Origin: CAVTLG01 sp963735495 | GTDB taxonomy: Bacteria; Chloroflexota; Ktedonobacteria; Ktedonobacterales; Ktedonobacteraceae | NCBI GenBank assembly: GCA_963735495.1 | Contig: CAVTLG010000002.1 | Span: forward strand, 1,364,001-1,428,000 | DNA length: 64,000 nucleotides | Direction: 5' to 3' | Shown here: positions 35,487 to 43,096 of the stretch, piece after piece | How positions within the stretch are numbered: position 1 is the stretch's first letter | How the letters are laid out: each line of letters starts with the position of its first letter | Made by a program: the position numbers and the translations under genes | Notes under the pieces: model-generated | The model's database searches: none | What the model was told of the DNA's origin: nothing | What the model saw: only the letters and a program-made list of their open reading frames with translations

Positions 35487-36296
35487 TTACCTCCCTGCAA
35501 AGGTCTTCAGGGTGTTGACGATATCTTCTAGCAACTGAACCATTTCCCCTACCCCTTGTACTACGCGATCTGCGTGTGCGAGTAGCTCTGGGAGCGTATC
35601 AGGAGCCTGGACTACGATGGCATAGGCGGCGAGACCTTGCTGACGCAGTTGGGCAATCTCCAGGACGGCATCCAGGTCCGTGCGATCATCCCCGGCAAAT
35701 ATGATGCTCTGCAACGCATGTTGTTTGACATAACGCTGTAGGGCCTGTCCTTTATGAATGCTGAGCGGGGCCAGTACCTCTACCGCGTATTTGCCGTCGC
35801 GCAGGCGCATATGCGTTTGTTGTGCGGGTTCGGTGAGCGTGGCGAAGATGCGTGCGCGAGTTTGCTCTGGATCTGCCGAGCGCCGATAGTGGATGGTCCC
35901 TCCCACCTGTTTGCGCTGCACAATGATTCCCGGAAGAGAGCCGAGTTGTTTGTCCGCGATGTCCAGGAGTTTTTGCCCTGGTGCAACATAGGCCAGGGCC
36001 TCTGGAAGCAGCTCGACGGGGTGAGATGCTGGGAGACCATCGCTCCATTCCAGGCCATGTGTGCCAATATAGGTCAAGCCATCGACATTGACCATCTTTG
36101 CGCCATCTGTCACTGCTCGCCCGGTAATAATGCAGACATGCGCATACTTTTTGGCTTGCGCTAATAAATCTGCGGCTCCTGGATAGAGCTGTGCCTCATC
36201 TGGCGTCGGTACAAGGGGACTGAGTGTGCCGTCGATATCAAATGCGAGACCGCGTGGCTGCTGTTCTAGTATAGCCCTGATGTCAGCTGGTAGCAT
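35487..36296 (-). CDS. otsB: trehalose-6-phosphate phosphatase
   Basis: A 269-residue HAD phosphatase. Motif I FDIDGTLSPLVPTP with nucleophile and acid Asp; motif II CIITGRA; the cap includes YIGTHGLEWSDG; motif III/IV FAGDDRTDLDAV. It converts trehalose 6-phosphate to trehalose. Length and motifs match OtsB. The start ATG 36296 has GGAGAG upstream. It converges on otsA, an uncommon arrangement, since the two are often one operon. Confidence 0.93.
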   Translation of the reverse strand: MLPADIRAILEQQPRGLAFDIDGTLSPLVPTPDEAQLYPGAADLLAQAKKYAHVCIITGRAVTDGAKMVNVDGLTYIGTHGLEWSDGLPASHPVELLPEALAYVAPGQKLLDIADKQLGSLPGIIVQRKQVGGTIHYRRSADPEQTRARIFATLTEPAQQTHMRLRDGKYAVEVLAPLSIHKGQALQRYVKQHALQSIIFAGDDRTDLDAVLEIAQLRQQGLAAYAIVVQAPDTLPELLAHADRVVQGVGEMVQLLEDIVNTLKTFAGR

Positions 36297-36575
36297 TATG
36301 TGTTCTCTCCGTAGCGTGTGCTCCTATTACCTGTCTGTGTCTCTCTTTACTATGCCTGATCGTTGCCAGGCTTGTCAACTGATCTGAACCGAGGCGTGGA
36401 GCTATAGCTCACTATTTTTCTGCTCGCCAGCATAGAATTACATACAGGATGACAATCCGCTTGTTCTATTAGCTTTTGGATATCTTCTTATAATGAATAG
36501 TGGAACGCGAGAAATTCTTTCTTTTTAAGAATTGTATACCGGCGTTCAATATAAAGAATGGAGATTGTCATACAT

Positions 36576-37184
36576 ATGAAACGTGTCAACTTTGGAAGTG
36601 GAAGGAAGTACCTGTTTATTGCACTGCTCGCATTTGGCGCTTTTGTGTTGATGCCCTCGTACAGTTCACTGGTTCGGGCGTATCCTGCACACAATGCTTC
36701 TATGCAGACGCATGCTGCCCACCATTTTGGTGGCCCACAGTGGCAAATGCTGTTGAATGGCTATAATAATGGGGATTGGCATGCGTTTCCTGGAAACAGT
36801 TCTTGCCTCACTGTCCCGTATAATCCTATCTACCCGGCATTAGTGTCACAACTGTGTACAGGTCAACCACAGCAGTTGTTTGCCTTCGCTCCAGCTGATC
36901 AGCCCGGCGTGTTCACCATTCAGGTGAGCAATGGGGGATGTCTGGCGCTGAGTGACCTGGGGACAGTTGTGCGTCGTACGTGTGGTGCCTTCGGTGGCCA
37001 TGGACAATTATGGCAACATACGCCAGGCTGGTTTGGTGGACAAGGCTTCCGACTCTTCCAGGCTGGACAGTTTGGTCTCTGTTTGACTGGCAGAGTGAAC
37101 AATAGCGTGGGATTAGGACCTTGCTTCGGCCCTCAGGCAAACTGGTATTTTCCTCGCTCATTCTGGCATGACGTGAGTTTTTAA
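36576..37184 (+). CDS. secreted ricin-type beta-trefoil-like protein
   Basis: A 202-residue secreted protein. The signal peptide is MKRVNFGSGRKYLFIALLAF with cleavage likely near VRAYPAH. The mature part has six Cys and repeats of a beta-trefoil kind: SSCLTVPYNPIYPALVSQLC, GGCLALSDLGTVVRRTC, FGLCLTGRVNNSVGLGPC, each with C-L-x-(V/L/T) then a second Cys, and QLWQ of the ricin QxW motif. It should bind sugar chains outside the cell. ATG 36576 is preferred to one at 36558 because it yields the signal peptide. It has its own terminator. Confidence 0.7.
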   Translation: MKRVNFGSGRKYLFIALLAFGAFVLMPSYSSLVRAYPAHNASMQTHAAHHFGGPQWQMLLNGYNNGDWHAFPGNSSCLTVPYNPIYPALVSQLCTGQPQQLFAFAPADQPGVFTIQVSNGGCLALSDLGTVVRRTCGAFGGHGQLWQHTPGWFGGQGFRLFQAGQFGLCLTGRVNNSVGLGPCFGPQANWYFPRSFWHDVSF

Positions 37185-37202
37185 GCAGAGCCATAAACGT
37201 GC

Positions 37203-37237
37203 AGATGAGAAGTATGCCAACGGCACACTTCTCATCT
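37203..37237 (+). terminator. terminator of the ricin-like gene
   Basis: AGATGAGAAGTATGCC (37203-37218) and its complement (37222-37237) form a 16-base stem with one mismatch and a 3-base loop, 18 bases after the stop. No long T run. Confidence 0.65.
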
Positions 37238-37289
37238 ACATGCCAGGCATTTTCTGAGCGCATTAAGCTATTGGCGGGACATCTAGCGT

Positions 37290-39455
37290 TTATAAGACTC
37301 GTACCGCGACTTCATTTTCTTTCCCCAATACGACTTCAGTATGTTCACCGACGCGCACAAAGCGCAGATGGACCTTTTGTTTTCCCACGTACATCCCACG
37401 TATCTCTAATGTGTTGAGCCAATTGGGTAGGGTTGGTTGGAGCAGTGTTAAGCGTTGCTCCTCGGCGTGGGGGTTGAGACCCAGCAGCGCGTGTACCAGG
37501 ATCAGTGGTGCACCTGCCGCCCATGCCTGGGGTGAGCAGGAGACGGGATAGCGTGTTGGACCATACCCTTCGCGCCTTGTAAAGCCGCAGTATAGTTCTG
37601 GTAAACGTGCATCGGCGTAGTAGTGGCTGGCGTCAAACAGTCCTTTCAGAATCTGCGCGGCCTCGCTTTTCCCGTCGTAGAGCGCGAAGCCAGTACCTAC
37701 CAGGGCACTGTCATGCGGCCAGACTGAGCCATTATGGTAGCTCATCGGATTGTAGCGTTTTGCTTGCTTCGAGAGTGTGTGGATACCCCAGCCACTAAAC
37801 ATATCGTCGCGCATGAGTCTGTTTATAATCTTATGCGCGTAATCCTCTGGTACGATCCCTGTCCATAGGCATTGTCCGGCATTGGAGGTCACAACGTCGC
37901 ATGGTTGTTTGTCCTTGTCGAGGGCCATGTAAAAGACCTGTTCCTCTTCCCACCAGAATGAGCGCAGAAAGTTTTCTTGTAGTCTGGTAGCTGCCTGTTC
38001 CCAGTACACGGCCTCATCGGGACTCTGCATCTTTTGTGCCATCGTGCTCATAGCCTGGTATGCAGCAAAGGCATAGCCCTGAACTTCACATAACGCTAGT
38101 GGTGTTGTGGCAATGCGGCCATCGCTGTATGTGACGGAATCGTGCGCATCCTTCCAGCCCTGGTTCTGTATGCCTGTTTCTTGCGCGCGTTGATATTCAA
38201 TAAAGCTGTCGCCATCCTGATCACCGTAATCGATCAACCAGCGTGCGGCGGTCTGTGCATGAGGCCAGATCTGCTCTAGAAATGCTCTATCATCCGTCCA
38301 ACGCAGATAGGCGTCAAGTGTGATCAGGAAGAGTGCTGTGGCGTCAACGCTACCGTAGTAGGGAATATAGGGAATCTCGCGGCAATTTGCCATCTCGCCT
38401 GTCCTGAACTCGTGCAGGATCTTGCCCGGCTCCTCATCAGTAAATGGTTCAACCTTTGTACCCTGGTGCGCGGCGAGGAAGGCCAACGTCCCTCGGGCCA
38501 CCTGGGGATACCAGGGAAGAAATTCCAGCGCTGTAATCAGTCCGTCGCGTCCGAAAGGACAACTGAACCACGGAATACCCGCATAAGGATAGTAGCCCTG
38601 TGGTGTCATTGTGCTCAACATCATTAAGTCGTGCATGCCTTGTTTGAGCAGACGATTAAAGAGTGGATCATTGGTATGGATGCTCAGCTCAGGCTGCTCG
38701 CGCCAGAGTGTCGTGGCTGCTCCCGTAACGAGATTTTCGCTCTGCGATTCGCTCATGTTGATTGTAATGCGCACTTCTATAGGCTGGCCATGTGCCAGGT
38801 CGAAGACCCAATGGATACGATTTGGCTGCATAGAACTGCCTGGCGGTTCGATTTGAATATGCGTCGTACGCTCAACATCATCCAGTCCACAGTAGCTCAA
38901 ATGCATACTCGCCTGATCGCACTTTGCCGGGTGCAGCTCGCCGTGCGCCGGTCGCGTCTGTCCGCGTACCTCAAAGAGATCGCAGAAGTCTGCCGCAACT
39001 TTAAGGCTGAAGCGTAGTGCAACAGGCACGTCATGAAAACTGGTAATTGTGAATGTCTGAACCAGATTGTCCTGCTCAAGTTGCATAAAACGATCAATAT
39101 GAATAGTCCCCTGTTCAATGGCAGTACCTGCTATCGTTGTAAAAGGGGCATTTGTCAGATCAATATGGCAGGCATCTCCCGTCCTGGATGTTTGGTGTGA
39201 AAGTGTGACTAATGGTTGCCCCTCCAGGTACAGATTACAGGTGCGCAGAAAGCGTGTCCCATATCTAAAAAGGCCTGTCTCTTGCCGCGACGAGGGAAAA
39301 TCTCCGTGTAGATTAGCCACAAGAAAGCTATCGCCACACTTGAGTGCAAGCTGTGATGAACTAAATTGTTCTTTGTTCTCAAGTTCTTCCAGTTGAAGCA
39401 GTTCGGCTTGTTCGGCTGCCGGCAATAGCACTGCTCTGGTTACATCTTCCATCAT
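37290..39455 (-). CDS. amylo-alpha-1,6-glucosidase (glycogen debranching enzyme type)
   Basis: A 721-residue glycoside hydrolase. Residues about 45-235 form an N-terminal debranching-enzyme domain (SFLVANLHGDFPSSRQETGLFRYGTRFL). Residues about 300-700 form a (alpha/alpha)6 barrel: WFSCPFGRDGLITALEFLPWYP, with the acidic Asp, TFAFL-like AAHQG, and YHNGSVWPHDSALVGTGFALY. It likely cleaves alpha-1,6 branches of glycogen or maltodextrins, with trehalose genes nearby. The ATG is at 39455, 8 bases after GGAAAG. No other glg gene is near. Confidence 0.88.
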   Translation of the reverse strand: MMEDVTRAVLLPAAEQAELLQLEELENKEQFSSSQLALKCGDSFLVANLHGDFPSSRQETGLFRYGTRFLRTCNLYLEGQPLVTLSHQTSRTGDACHIDLTNAPFTTIAGTAIEQGTIHIDRFMQLEQDNLVQTFTITSFHDVPVALRFSLKVAADFCDLFEVRGQTRPAHGELHPAKCDQASMHLSYCGLDDVERTTHIQIEPPGSSMQPNRIHWVFDLAHGQPIEVRITINMSESQSENLVTGAATTLWREQPELSIHTNDPLFNRLLKQGMHDLMMLSTMTPQGYYPYAGIPWFSCPFGRDGLITALEFLPWYPQVARGTLAFLAAHQGTKVEPFTDEEPGKILHEFRTGEMANCREIPYIPYYGSVDATALFLITLDAYLRWTDDRAFLEQIWPHAQTAARWLIDYGDQDGDSFIEYQRAQETGIQNQGWKDAHDSVTYSDGRIATTPLALCEVQGYAFAAYQAMSTMAQKMQSPDEAVYWEQAATRLQENFLRSFWWEEEQVFYMALDKDKQPCDVVTSNAGQCLWTGIVPEDYAHKIINRLMRDDMFSGWGIHTLSKQAKRYNPMSYHNGSVWPHDSALVGTGFALYDGKSEAAQILKGLFDASHYYADARLPELYCGFTRREGYGPTRYPVSCSPQAWAAGAPLILVHALLGLNPHAEEQRLTLLQPTLPNWLNTLEIRGMYVGKQKVHLRFVRVGEHTEVVLGKENEVAVRVL

Positions 39456-39889
39456 GATAGTTTCTTTCCGGCGAAAATTATGAAAACATTACGGGTTGTT
39501 GACCTGGAAAAATGGATGTATAAATTGCTGGGGCGTGTTGCGCTCTCCGTGAAGAACGGTAATGGATGCACCTTGTCGTATGCTGAATACCAGCGACCTG
39601 AGTTGGTGTGTGCTGTGCTATACGTCCTGGTGGCCTCCTCGCCTTTGCAGCTCTCGCTGACTGGAGCTGTGCTGTATACGTTGACAACGCTGTTATCAGT
39701 ACCCCATAGTACCTATGATGAAAGTATAATCCAACATGACCTATGTTCTTAAGGATACGTAGAAATATGGTAATAATGTACTATGGAACGCTGTGAAATA
39801 TCCTGAAATACTCTGCTATAGCCTGCATCTCTGCGCTTGTCTCCACCTTGAGCTTTTCCTGTGTCGGATGTTGCCAATACGCCAGAGCA
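39456..39889. other. non-coding gap
   Basis: Over 400 bases between the glucosidase and a partial miniature element. A plus-strand frame of 90 codons (39480-39752) is open but has no site and no protein character. I see nothing more. Confidence 0.35.
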
Positions 39890-39957
39890 TAACATGGACA
39901 ACCGCAAGAGATTGTCCCTACGCGATCTCTCACCTCCTCGCCGACCTGAGTGGTTAC
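39890..39957. mobile_element. partial copy of the miniature element next to the HPr stop
   Basis: The last 65 bases match the right part of the copies at 29 and 60 kb: hairpin GACAACCGCAAGAGATTGTC, then CCTACGCGATCTCTCACC and the end CTGAGTGGTTAC (39946-39957). The left two-thirds is missing. It ends 3 bases from the HPr stop codon (39960). Confidence 0.7.
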
Positions 39958-39959
39958 GC

Positions 39960-40232
39960 TTATTCTTCGTCAAATTTACGCTGCGCAAGTTGACGTAGCG
40001 CTTCCAAGGCTTCCTGTGCATCTTGCCCTTCAGCAGATAAAGTAAGCGTGTTGCCCTGGACAGCACCAAGCTTGAGGATGCTGAGGATGCTTTTTGCATT
40101 GGCTATCTTCCCTCCGCAACGCACTTGAATCTGCGACTGAAAGCGTGCAGCGGTCTGTACAAGCAGTCGAGCTGGACGTGCATGTAAGCCTATGGGATTG
40201 GTCACAGTGATGTTGGTTTCTACTTTTGACAC
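39960..40232 (-). CDS. HPr-like phosphocarrier protein
   Basis: A 90-residue HPr. The phospho-His is in NPIGLHARPARLLVQTA (about residue 17), and the regulatory Ser region is AKSILSILKLGAVQG, as in typical HPr. It is the last gene of the dha operon, so it most likely carries phosphate from enzyme I to DhaM. The start is GTG at 40232 with GGAGG 10 bases upstream. No enzyme I gene is in the window. The 55 bases to dhaM suggest co-transcription. Confidence 0.93.
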   Translation of the reverse strand: MSKVETNITVTNPIGLHARPARLLVQTAARFQSQIQVRCGGKIANAKSILSILKLGAVQGNTLTLSAEGQDAQEALEALRQLAQRKFDEE

Positions 40233-40286
40233 AATAACTGTCCCTCCATCTCTCTGTAGTGCTTTGCTCTGCTGTGGTCTATCATG

Positions 40287-40688
40287 TTAACTATGGAGCT
40301 TCGGCATGCTCGTTGCTTCTGCTGCTGCATCGGCGACCTCTTGCAGGCTATTGCCTATCGAGGCTTCTACCGCTGCCACAATAGCGCCCTCGACCAGAGG
40401 GGCCGGGCTGATTATGATCTGTCGCTGGTGCTCTTGCGTGAATGTTTCTACTGCTATCTCTGTGGCCATGACTGCGCTCCCCAGGTCGAGGAACACTACG
40501 GTGCCATCTGGTCCATCTACTGCTCGTAGGGCGTCCATAATCTTCTCGACCGAGGTTCCCAATGTGCCATCCAGAGTCCCACCAGCCGAGGCAATAGCCA
40601 CTTTTTCCTGGGCCATTTGTCTGGCCAGTTCCACAACGCCTGCTGCCAGTTGAGCACTGTGTGATACGATCACGATACCGACCGTCAT
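40287..40688 (-). CDS. dhaM: PTS-dependent dihydroxyacetone kinase, phosphoryl donor subunit DhaM (IIA domain)
   Basis: A 133-residue IIA-mannose-type domain: MTVGIVIVSHSAQLAAGVVEL contains the phospho-His, and PDGTVVFLDLGSAVMATEIA the partner region. Unlike E. coli DhaM, which carries HPr and an enzyme-I part, this is the bare first domain; HPr is a separate gene next door. The frame is open 96 bases further up inside dhaL, but AAGGAG precedes ATG 40688. It passes phosphate to ADP bound on DhaL. Confidence 0.92.
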   Translation of the reverse strand: MTVGIVIVSHSAQLAAGVVELARQMAQEKVAIASAGGTLDGTLGTSVEKIMDALRAVDGPDGTVVFLDLGSAVMATEIAVETFTQEHQRQIIISPAPLVEGAIVAAVEASIGNSLQEVADAAAEATSMPKLHS

Positions 40689-40701
40689 AAATATGTTCTC
40701 C

Positions 40702-41331
40702 TTACCCACAGGTCTCGGCCAATGTTTTGAGTAGCAGCCAGCTAGAAGTTGCTCCTGGATCTTGATGTCCAATACTCCGCTCACCTAGATAGCTAGCACG
40801 TCCTTTCCTGGCAAGCATGGGGATAGTTGCCTGCATACCCTTTTCAGCGCCATCACTGGCCGCGTGTAGCAGTTGTGCAAGTCCTAGCTGTTTGGCCTCC
40901 GCATCCCTGGCAGCCTCTACGGCGGGTGTGAGCGCATCTACCATCGTCTTCTCGCCTGGTTGCGCTTTGCCACGCGCTTTAATACCCTCCAATGCTGCCT
41001 CAAGCAAGGCGACGATATCGGCCTCGTACAACTCATGCTTCCCAACGGCTGTCATACCCGCCCGTAAAAATGCTGTGCCATATAATGGGCCACTCGCTCC
41101 GCCAACGGTTGAGACCAGCGTTGATCCCACAGTTTTGAAGATTGAGCCGATGTCCATGTTTGTCATGCCTGGTATTTTCTCGCTGACTGCATGAAAGCCT
41201 CGGTCCATGTTGATGCCATGGTCCGCGTCGCCTATCGGCGAGTCAAGCTGTGTAAGATAGTCACGGTTCGCATGCAGCTCTTGAGCCAGGCGCAATAACC
41301 AGCGAATTGTGTCATCAGTCGTCATTGGCAT
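40702..41331 (-). CDS. dhaL: dihydroxyacetone kinase, ADP-binding subunit DhaL
   Basis: A 209-residue all-helical subunit. The magnesium/ADP motif is LDSPIGDADHGINMDRGF, and the glycine-rich loops are GGASGPLYGTAFLRAG and ARKGRASYLGERSIGHQDPGATS. It holds ADP as a fixed cofactor and phosphorylates dihydroxyacetone bound to DhaK. ATG 41331 follows GGAGG by 6 bases. It is 13 bases before dhaM. The 258 bases between dhaK and dhaL contain a 49-bp tandem repeat. Confidence 0.95.
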   Translation of the reverse strand: MPMTTDDTIRWLLRLAQELHANRDYLTQLDSPIGDADHGINMDRGFHAVSEKIPGMTNMDIGSIFKTVGSTLVSTVGGASGPLYGTAFLRAGMTAVGKHELYEADIVALLEAALEGIKARGKAQPGEKTMVDALTPAVEAARDAEAKQLGLAQLLHAASDGAEKGMQATIPMLARKGRASYLGERSIGHQDPGATSSWLLLKTLAETCG

Positions 41332-41383
41332 AATCACCTCCACATGGTTGTTTGTATCCGTCTATTCTCAGATAGGTCGGAAA

Positions 41384-41516
41384 CGACAACCGCAAGAGAT
41401 TGTCGCTACGCGGAACCAGGACCTGTGCGAAACGACAACCGCAAGAGATTGTCGCTACGCGGAACCAGGACCTGTGCGGAACGACAACCGCAAGGGCTTG
41501 TCGCTACACGGAGCGC
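41384..41516. repeat. 49-bp tandem repeat, nearly three copies, between dhaK and dhaL
   Basis: Copies start at 41384, 41433 and 41482 (exactly 49 apart); the third is partial. Each contains CGACAACCGCAAGAG followed by ATTGTCGCTACGC, a small hairpin, then GGAACCAGGACCTGTG. The hairpin is the same as that inside the miniature elements (29, 39.9 and 60 kb), with CGC in place of CCC. The spacing is short, with no conserved palindromic direct repeat and no cas genes, so this is not a CRISPR array. Confidence 0.85.
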
Positions 41517-41589
41517 GTGTTCCAAACACTATCTGGGGGCGAGATGGACATGCAGTCCACCTCGCCTGCGATTTCATCCTACACCCTTT

Positions 41590-42591
41590 TTACCTACCCC
41601 AACGCAAGGCCGGAGTATGTACTGGAGCATCCCAGTAACGCGTCATCTCGTCATCTAAACGCAGCAGGGTAATCGAGCAACCTGCCATGTCAAGTGAAGT
41701 AATATAGCTGCCAATCAGAGAGCGTGCGATGGTAATATCTTGTACTCGTAGTATGCTTGCTAGCTCATTGGCGACAATATACAGTTCGATCAGAGGCGTG
41801 CCGCCCATCCCATTGACAAAGGCCAGGACGCGCTCGCCCGCTTTCAAGCCCAGATCTTCTATAATGGGTGTGGTGAGCATGGCAGTCACTTCAGCGGCAG
41901 ATGCCAGTTTGACGCGCCGTCGCCCAGGCTCTCCATGAATACCGATGCCGATCTCCATCTGGTCTTCTGGCAATTCAAATGTTGGTTTGCCTGCGGCTGG
42001 TACAGTACAGGATGTGAGGGCCATACCCATGCTACGCCCCTGCGCATTTACTTTTCGCGCCAGTTCCGCCACCTTCGCCAGTGGCGCACCTGTGTCGGCG
42101 TAGCCACCAACAATTTTTTCTAGTAGTACTGTCACCCCGACGCCGCGCCGTCCTGCGGTATAGAGGCTATCCTGGACTGCAACATCGTCATTGGTCACAA
42201 CGCTCTCGACCTCGATCCCCTCAGCTGCCGCCAGTTCCGCTGCCATCTCGAAGTTAAGCACATCTCCTGTGTAGTTCTTCACGATATGCAGGACTCCTGC
42301 TCCCCCATCGACCGCTCGCGTTGCGGCCAACATCTGATCAGGAACAGGCGAGGTGAATACCGCGCCGGGACAGGCTGCGTCGAGCATACCGTGTCCTACG
42401 AAACCTCCATGCATGGGTTCATGCCCACTACCGCCTCCTGAGATCACGCCGACCTTGCCTTTGATCGGCGCATTGGCAGAGACGATAATCTGGTTTTCGT
42501 AGTCCACGCGCAGCAGCTCTGGATGCAGAGCTTCCATCCCCCTGAGGGCGTCCGTTACTACGTTATCCACGTCGTTAATGAGCTTCTTCAT
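41590..42591 (-). CDS. dhaK: dihydroxyacetone kinase, substrate-binding subunit DhaK
   Basis: A 333-residue DhaK. The covalent substrate His is in EIGIGIHGEPGRRRVKL; early motifs are GVISGGGSGHEPMHGGFVG and HIVKNYTGDVLNFEMA. It binds dihydroxyacetone as a hemiaminal and hands it to DhaL. ATG 42591 follows GGAG by 8 bases. It is the first intact gene after the sigma-54 promoter, with a dead glpF fragment between. Together with DhaL, DhaM and HPr it turns dihydroxyacetone into glycolytic dihydroxyacetone phosphate. Confidence 0.96.
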   Translation of the reverse strand: MKKLINDVDNVVTDALRGMEALHPELLRVDYENQIIVSANAPIKGKVGVISGGGSGHEPMHGGFVGHGMLDAACPGAVFTSPVPDQMLAATRAVDGGAGVLHIVKNYTGDVLNFEMAAELAAAEGIEVESVVTNDDVAVQDSLYTAGRRGVGVTVLLEKIVGGYADTGAPLAKVAELARKVNAQGRSMGMALTSCTVPAAGKPTFELPEDQMEIGIGIHGEPGRRRVKLASAAEVTAMLTTPIIEDLGLKAGERVLAFVNGMGGTPLIELYIVANELASILRVQDITIARSLIGSYITSLDMAGCSITLLRLDDEMTRYWDAPVHTPALRWGR

Positions 42592-42657
42592 ACATGTCTC
42601 CTTCTTTGGTTTCACATGAGTCAGCGTTTCTATACACTCACTTAACTACAATGACTA

Positions 42658-42813
42658 CTAGATGGCAGCTTTTTCAACACTACCGAGTTCTCGATCTCCT
42701 ACAACAACACGCCCGCGTGTCAGGAAATCATAGGTGACAACACCTAGAATACCACTGACAATAGGCCCGATGATGTATACAATGAGGTGCAAAAGGTTGT
42801 AAGCATCCCTTTC
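42658..42813 (-). pseudogene. glpF: glycerol facilitator fragment (C-terminal end of a GlpF/aquaporin)
   Basis: The minus strand reads an uninterrupted 51-codon frame ending at TAG 42658-42660: NLLHLIVYIIGPIVSGILG, then VVTYDFLTRGR. This is the last membrane helix of MIP-family channels (the GPIVGGxxG-xxxYD pattern). Just upstream an in-frame TGA blocks it and no start or earlier part exists. The larger part was lost by deletion. The remnant sits between the sigma-54 promoter and dhaK, so it is in the 5' leader of the operon message. Confidence 0.75.
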
Positions 42814-42864
42814 TCATGCTCATTTTGCTTTGTTCGCTGCAAAGTATGCCCACTCGTATTCATA

Positions 42865-42879
42865 GCAATTTGCGTGCCA
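42865..42879 (-). promoter_or_regulatory. sigma-54 promoter (-24/-12) of the dha operon
   Basis: The minus strand has TGGCAC-N5-TTGC (TGGCACGCAAATTGC), the full -24/-12 consensus. The transcript would start near 42853 and run into the glpF remnant and dhaK. The sigma-54 activator gene dhaR lies just upstream in the same direction. Confidence 0.8.
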
Positions 42880-43011
42880 ATGTTGTGAGAAACAAGACTA
42901 CAATGCATATGTTGGATTGATAGAACAGCCTGGAAAGCTCATCAGGCAGATTTCGCACTAGAAAATACTCGTTGTTGGTTTGTTGCGTTTGTTAAAATAG
43001 GTGCGGATGGG

Positions 43012-43072
43012 ATGTTGCAAACTTGCACCGTCTGTTTCACTCCTGCATATATTATTGCTCAATGTTGCAAAC
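43012..43072. promoter_or_regulatory. paired upstream activator sites
   Basis: ATGTTGCAAAC occurs at 43012-43022 and again at 43062-43072, exactly 50 bases apart, about five helical turns. They lie 133-190 bases upstream of the -24 box, where enhancer-binding activators of sigma-54 bind. The likely ligand is the DhaR-like protein. Confidence 0.6.
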
Positions 43073-43096
43073 ACGAAACGCGGTGTTAACAGATAC

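Noticed and set aside
39480..39752. 90-codon plus-strand frame before the miniature element
   Set aside because: No ribosome site or protein-like composition, begins inside the leader of the glucosidase gene.
41384..41516. CRISPR array
   Set aside because: Only three tandem units without distinct spacers, no cas genes; the unit is a dispersed hairpin repeat.
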